From: Enterobacter oligotrophicus
GTDB taxonomy: Bacteria > Pseudomonadota > Gammaproteobacteria > Enterobacterales > Enterobacteriaceae
Direction: 5' to 3'
Length of the DNA stretch: 64,000 nucleotides
Assembly: GCF_009176645.1 (NCBI RefSeq)
Contig: NZ_AP019007.1
Location: 3,472,001 to 3,536,000 of the forward strand
Shown: positions 60,977-64,000 of the stretch, piece after piece
Position numbering within the stretch: the first letter of the stretch is position 1
Layout: the number at the start of each line of letters is the position of its first letter
Notes under the pieces: generated by a model
Database searches by the model: none
The model's input: the letters and a program-made list of their open reading frames with translations, nothing else
What the model was told of the DNA's origin: nothing
Made by a program: the position numbers and the translations under genes

Positions 60977-62296
60977 ATGACCCATCACTTAAAATCGCGT
61001 GACATCATCGCGCTGGGCTTTATGACATTCGCGCTGTTCGTTGGCGCAGGCAACATCATTTTCCCACCCATGGTTGGCTTACAGGCGGGTGAACACGTCT
61101 GGACAGCTGCGTTTGGTTTCCTGATTACTGCTGTAGGTCTGCCGGTACTGACGGTCGTCGCGCTGGCGAAAGTCGGCGGCGGTGTCGATAGCCTGAGCAC
61201 CCCGATTGGCAAAGTGGCTGGCGTTCTGCTGGCGACGGTCTGCTACCTGGCCGTGGGCCCGCTGTTTGCGACGCCACGTACTGCGACCGTATCCTTCGAA
61301 GTGGGGATTGCTCCGCTGACCGGTGACGGCGCGATGCCGCTGTTTATCTACAGCCTGGTCTACTTCGCGATTGTGATCCTCGTGTCCCTCTATCCGGGTA
61401 AACTGCTGGATACCGTGGGTAACTTCCTGGCTCCAATGAAAATTGTGGCGCTGATTGTGCTGGCCGTTGCGGCCATCATCTGGCCAGCGGGTCCTATCAG
61501 CAATGCGATGGATGCATATCAAAACGCCGCGTTTTCTAACGGTTTTGTGAATGGCTATCTGACGATGGATACGCTGGGCGCGATGGTGTTTGGTATTGTT
61601 ATCGTGAATGCCGCACGTTCCCGTGGCGTGACCGAAGCGCGTCTGTTGACCCGCTACACTATCTGGGCGGGCCTGATGGCCGGTGTGGGCCTGACGCTGC
61701 TGTATCTGGCGCTGTTCCGCCTGGGCTCTGACAGCGCGACGCTGGTTGACCAGAATGTAAACGGTGCGGCGATCCTGCATGCCTACGTTCAGCATACCTT
61801 TGGCGGTGCGGGCAGTATGCTGCTGGCGGTGCTGATTTTCCTGGCGTGTCTGGTGACGGCGGTGGGGCTGACCTGCGCCTGTGCCGAGTTCTTTGCCCAG
61901 TATCTGCCGCTCTCTTATCGCACGCTGGTGTTTATCCTCGGCATCTTCTCGATGGCGGTGTCAAACCTCGGTCTGAGCCACCTGATTCAGGTCTCTATTC
62001 CGGTGCTGACGGCCATCTATCCACCGTGCATCGTGCTGGTGGTGCTGAGCTTCACCCGTCCGTGGTGGAATAATTCCTCCCGAATTATTGCGCCAGCCAT
62101 GTTTATCAGCCTGATTTTTGGTATCCTTGACGGGATTAAAGCATCGGCATTCAGTGAAGTGCTGCCCGCCTGGACACAGCGTCTGCCGCTGTCCGAGCAA
62201 GGTCTGGCCTGGCTGATGCCTACCGTTGTTGCGCTGGTTCTGGCGATTATCTGGGACCGTGCTGCAGGGCGTCAGGTCGCATCCAGCGCCCATTAA
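60977..62296 (+). CDS. brnQ: Branched-chain amino acid transporter BrnQ
   Basis: Inner-membrane sodium- or proton-coupled importer of Leu, Ile and Val, LIVCS family, 439 residues (same as E. coli), with about 12 hydrophobic segments; start [26 protein letters not shown] is the family signature. A strong terminator follows. The 400-base leader suggests regulated expression. Confidence 0.97.
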   Translation: MTHHLKSRDIIALGFMTFALFVGAGNIIFPPMVGLQAGEHVWTAAFGFLITAVGLPVLTVVALAKVGGGVDSLSTPIGKVAGVLLATVCYLAVGPLFATPRTATVSFEVGIAPLTGDGAMPLFIYSLVYFAIVILVSLYPGKLLDTVGNFLAPMKIVALIVLAVAAIIWPAGPISNAMDAYQNAAFSNGFVNGYLTMDTLGAMVFGIVIVNAARSRGVTEARLLTRYTIWAGLMAGVGLTLLYLALFRLGSDSATLVDQNVNGAAILHAYVQHTFGGAGSMLLAVLIFLACLVTAVGLTCACAEFFAQYLPLSYRTLVFILGIFSMAVSNLGLSHLIQVSIPVLTAIYPPCIVLVVLSFTRPWWNNSSRIIAPAMFISLIFGILDGIKASAFSEVLPAWTQRLPLSEQGLAWLMPTVVALVLAIIWDRAAGRQVASSAH

Positions 62297-62318
62297 TCAA
62301 CGGCAACAAACTGTTTAA

Positions 62319-62347
62319 CCACGGGGCTTAAGGCCCCGTGGTTTTTT
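62319..62347 (+). terminator. Terminator of brnQ
   Basis: CCACGGGGC / GCCCCGTGG stem with a 5-base loop and a run of six T, 22 bases after the brnQ stop. Confidence 0.92.
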
Positions 62348-62376
62348 GTTTTTTCGTGTTGAATGGCAAGATTTAA

Positions 62377-63750
62377 ATGGAAAGCACTAACAAACTTAAA
62401 CGTGGACTGAGCACCCGCCACATCCGCTTTATGGCGCTGGGCTCTGCTATCGGCACCGGTCTTTTTTATGGCTCGGCAGATGCCATCAAAATGGCCGGTC
62501 CAAGCGTTCTGCTAGCCTATATCATTGGCGGCGTGGCGGCCTATATCATCATGCGTGCGTTGGGTGAGATGTCGGTTCACAACCCTTCCGCCAGCTCTTT
62601 CTCTCGCTACGCGCAGGAAAACTTAGGCCCGCTGGCCGGGTTTATCACCGGCTGGACCTACTGCTTCGAAATTCTGATTGTCGCCATTGCCGATGTGACC
62701 GCGTTTGGTATCTATATGGGCGTCTGGTTCCCGGCGGTGCCGCACTGGATTTGGGTGCTCAGCGTGGTGTTAATCATCTGCGCCGTTAACCTGATGAGCG
62801 TGAAGGTGTTTGGTGAACTGGAGTTCTGGTTCTCCTTCTTCAAAGTCGCCACCATTATCATCATGATTGTCGCCGGTTTCGGCATCATCATCTGGGGTAT
62901 TGGTAACGGCGGTCAGCCGACGGGTATCCATAACCTGTGGAGTAACGGCGGCTTCTTCAGCAACGGCTGGCTCGGGATGGTGATGTCGCTTCAGATGGTC
63001 ATGTTTGCCTACGGCGGTATCGAGATTATCGGGATCACCGCCGGTGAGGCGAAAGACCCGGAGAAATCTATTCCGCGCGCCATCAACTCCGTGCCGTTGC
63101 GTATTCTGGTGTTCTATGTGGGCACTTTGTTCGTGATTATGTCCATCTACCCGTGGAACCAGGTGGGCACCAACGGTAGCCCGTTTGTGCTGACCTTCCA
63201 GCATATGGGCATTGCGTTTGCTGCCAGCATCCTGAACTTTGTGGTGCTGACCGCGTCGCTGTCTGCAATCAACAGTGACGTTTTCGGTGTAGGCCGTATG
63301 CTGCACGGCATGGCAGAGCAGGGCAGTGCGCCGAAGGTATTTGCCAAAACCTCTCGCCGCGGCACGCCGTGGGTGACAGTGCTGGTCATGACTATTGCGC
63401 TGCTGTTCTCGGTCTATCTGAACTACATTATGCCGGAGAACGTTTTCCTGGTGATTGCATCGCTGGCGACCTTCGCGACCGTGTGGGTATGGATTATGAT
63501 CCTGCTGTCGCAGATTGCCTTCCGCCGTCGTCTGTCACCGGATGAAGCAAAAGCGCTGAAGTTTAAAGTGCCGGGCGGTGTGGCAACGACCGTGGTCGGG
63601 CTGATCTTCCTGGTGTTTATCATTGGCCTGATTGGTTATCACCCGGATACCCGCGTTTCCCTCTACGTGGGCTGTGCGTGGATCGTCCTGCTGCTGGTTG
63701 GCTGGATGTTTAAATGCCGCCGTGACCGTCAACTGGCGGAAGCGCAGTAA
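62377..63750 (+). CDS. proY: Proline-specific permease ProY
   Basis: Inner-membrane amino acid permease of the APC family, 457 residues (same as E. coli), with 12 hydrophobic segments. The family start [20 protein letters not shown] and [20 protein letters not shown] are typical. It starts 81 bases after brnQ, behind the brnQ terminator, so it probably has its own weak promoter; E. coli ProY is described as cryptic or weakly expressed. Confidence 0.96.
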   Translation: MESTNKLKRGLSTRHIRFMALGSAIGTGLFYGSADAIKMAGPSVLLAYIIGGVAAYIIMRALGEMSVHNPSASSFSRYAQENLGPLAGFITGWTYCFEILIVAIADVTAFGIYMGVWFPAVPHWIWVLSVVLIICAVNLMSVKVFGELEFWFSFFKVATIIIMIVAGFGIIIWGIGNGGQPTGIHNLWSNGGFFSNGWLGMVMSLQMVMFAYGGIEIIGITAGEAKDPEKSIPRAINSVPLRILVFYVGTLFVIMSIYPWNQVGTNGSPFVLTFQHMGIAFAASILNFVVLTASLSAINSDVFGVGRMLHGMAEQGSAPKVFAKTSRRGTPWVTVLVMTIALLFSVYLNYIMPENVFLVIASLATFATVWVWIMILLSQIAFRRRLSPDEAKALKFKVPGGVATTVVGLIFLVFIIGLIGYHPDTRVSLYVGCAWIVLLLVGWMFKCRRDRQLAEAQ

Positions 63751-63760
63751 TCTCCTTTCT

Positions 63761-63819
63761 CCCTCTCCCTGTGGGAGAGGGTTGGGATGAGACATCAGGC
63801 TGCACTGATGCCTCATCCC
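63761..63819. repeat. Composite intergenic palindrome after proY
   Basis: Two hairpins in series: CCCTCTCCC / GGGAGAGGG (63761-63781), related to those at 30847 and 51372, then a longer imperfect dyad GGGATGAG-CATCAG / CTGATG-CTCATCCC (63784-63819). It may end the proY transcript and belongs to a dispersed intergenic repeat type. Confidence 0.6.
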
Positions 63820-63833
63820 CCATCCTCCTCCCC
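63811..63833 (-). promoter_or_regulatory. Candidate MalT boxes upstream of malZ
   Basis: On the minus strand GGGGATGAGG (63811-63820) and GGGGAGGAGG (63824-63833) both match the MalT consensus GGGGA(T/G)GAGG. They lie 79-101 bases before the malZ start, a sensible place for activation. The first overlaps the dispersed palindrome, so coincidence is possible. Confidence 0.45.
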
Positions 63834-63911
63834 CAATAAATCTCACCATGGTGAGCTATCCTTAACCACCCTGTGGCAAGGTGACGTCAATTTCATCAAA
63901 GGGGATTCGTG

Positions 63912-64000
63912 ATGTTAAACGCCTGGCACCTTCCGGTTGCCCCATTTGTTAAGCAAAACAAAGACAACCTTGTGATTACGCTCTGGCTGGCGGGGGAGAA
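63912..64000 (+). CDS. malZ: Maltodextrin glucosidase MalZ, N-terminal fragment
   Basis: The first 29 codons and part of the next of malZ, reading [20 protein letters not shown] onward, then cut by the window end. Position after proY and the sequence match E. coli MalZ, a cytosolic alpha-glucosidase of family GH13 that removes glucose from maltodextrins. GGGGATTC lies upstream. The catalytic parts are outside the window. Confidence 0.9.
   Translation, partial: MLNAWHLPVAPFVKQNKDNLVITLWLAGE

Overview
The window is chromosomal DNA from an enterobacterium of the Enterobacter/Lelliottia type. I infer this from gene order and protein sequence. From about 25.5 kb to the right edge it follows the Escherichia coli order tauABCD - hemB - yaiT - yaiV - ampH - sbmA - yaiW - yaiY - yaiZ - ddlA - iraP - phoA - psiF - dgcC(adrA) - proC - yaiI - aroL - yaiA - aroM - ppnP - rdgC - mak - (araJ missing) - sbcC - sbcD - phoB - phoR - brnQ - proY - malZ, with nearly E. 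coli protein lengths. Several genes absent from E. coli K-12 are inserted into this backbone. Species cannot be fixed from the sequence alone.

Left part, 0-25 kb, is accessory. It opens with two aldo/keto reductases (the first cut by the window edge), a pair of small DUF606/DMT membrane proteins and a divergent LysR regulator. Next comes a minus-strand operon of eight genes (10.8 to 3.9 kb): an ascorbate-type PTS (IIA, IIB, IIC), an allulose-6-P/ribulose-P-type epimerase, a TktA-like transketolase and a second, fructose-type PTS (IIA, IIB, IIC). A divergent LacI/GntR-type repressor with two palindromic operators sits at its head. This looks like a dedicated pathway for an unidentified sugar and is the best candidate for an undescribed system.

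From 12.2 to 14.9 kb is a decaying cluster: a frameshifted and internally deleted secreted alpha/beta hydrolase, a Tat-type exported flavodoxin, a 5'-truncated carboxymuconolactone decarboxylase and, head to head with it, the 3' end of another alpha/beta hydrolase. Then comes a periplasmic aldehyde oxidoreductase operon, paoABCD, with a MocA-like cytidylyltransferase appended, followed by a Bcr/CflA drug transporter, a GAF-GGDEF diguanylate cyclase and a YdiK-like AI-2E family permease.

Backbone part, 25-64 kb. tauABCD handles taurine sulfur. An OlsF-type fused acyltransferase for ornithine lipid synthesis is inserted between tauD and hemB. yaiT is an autotransporter behind an AT-rich promoter. 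An isochorismatase-like hydrolase lies between ampH and sbmA; an extensin-like protein and an MdtG-like transporter with a perfect CRP site lie between ddlA and iraP; and an unrecognised lysozyme-like gene replaces araJ. Phosphate control is a theme: Pho boxes precede phoA and phoBR, both kept as in E. coli. The end of the window is the first 89 bases of malZ. I saw no tRNA, rRNA, CRISPR array, insertion sequence or prophage.
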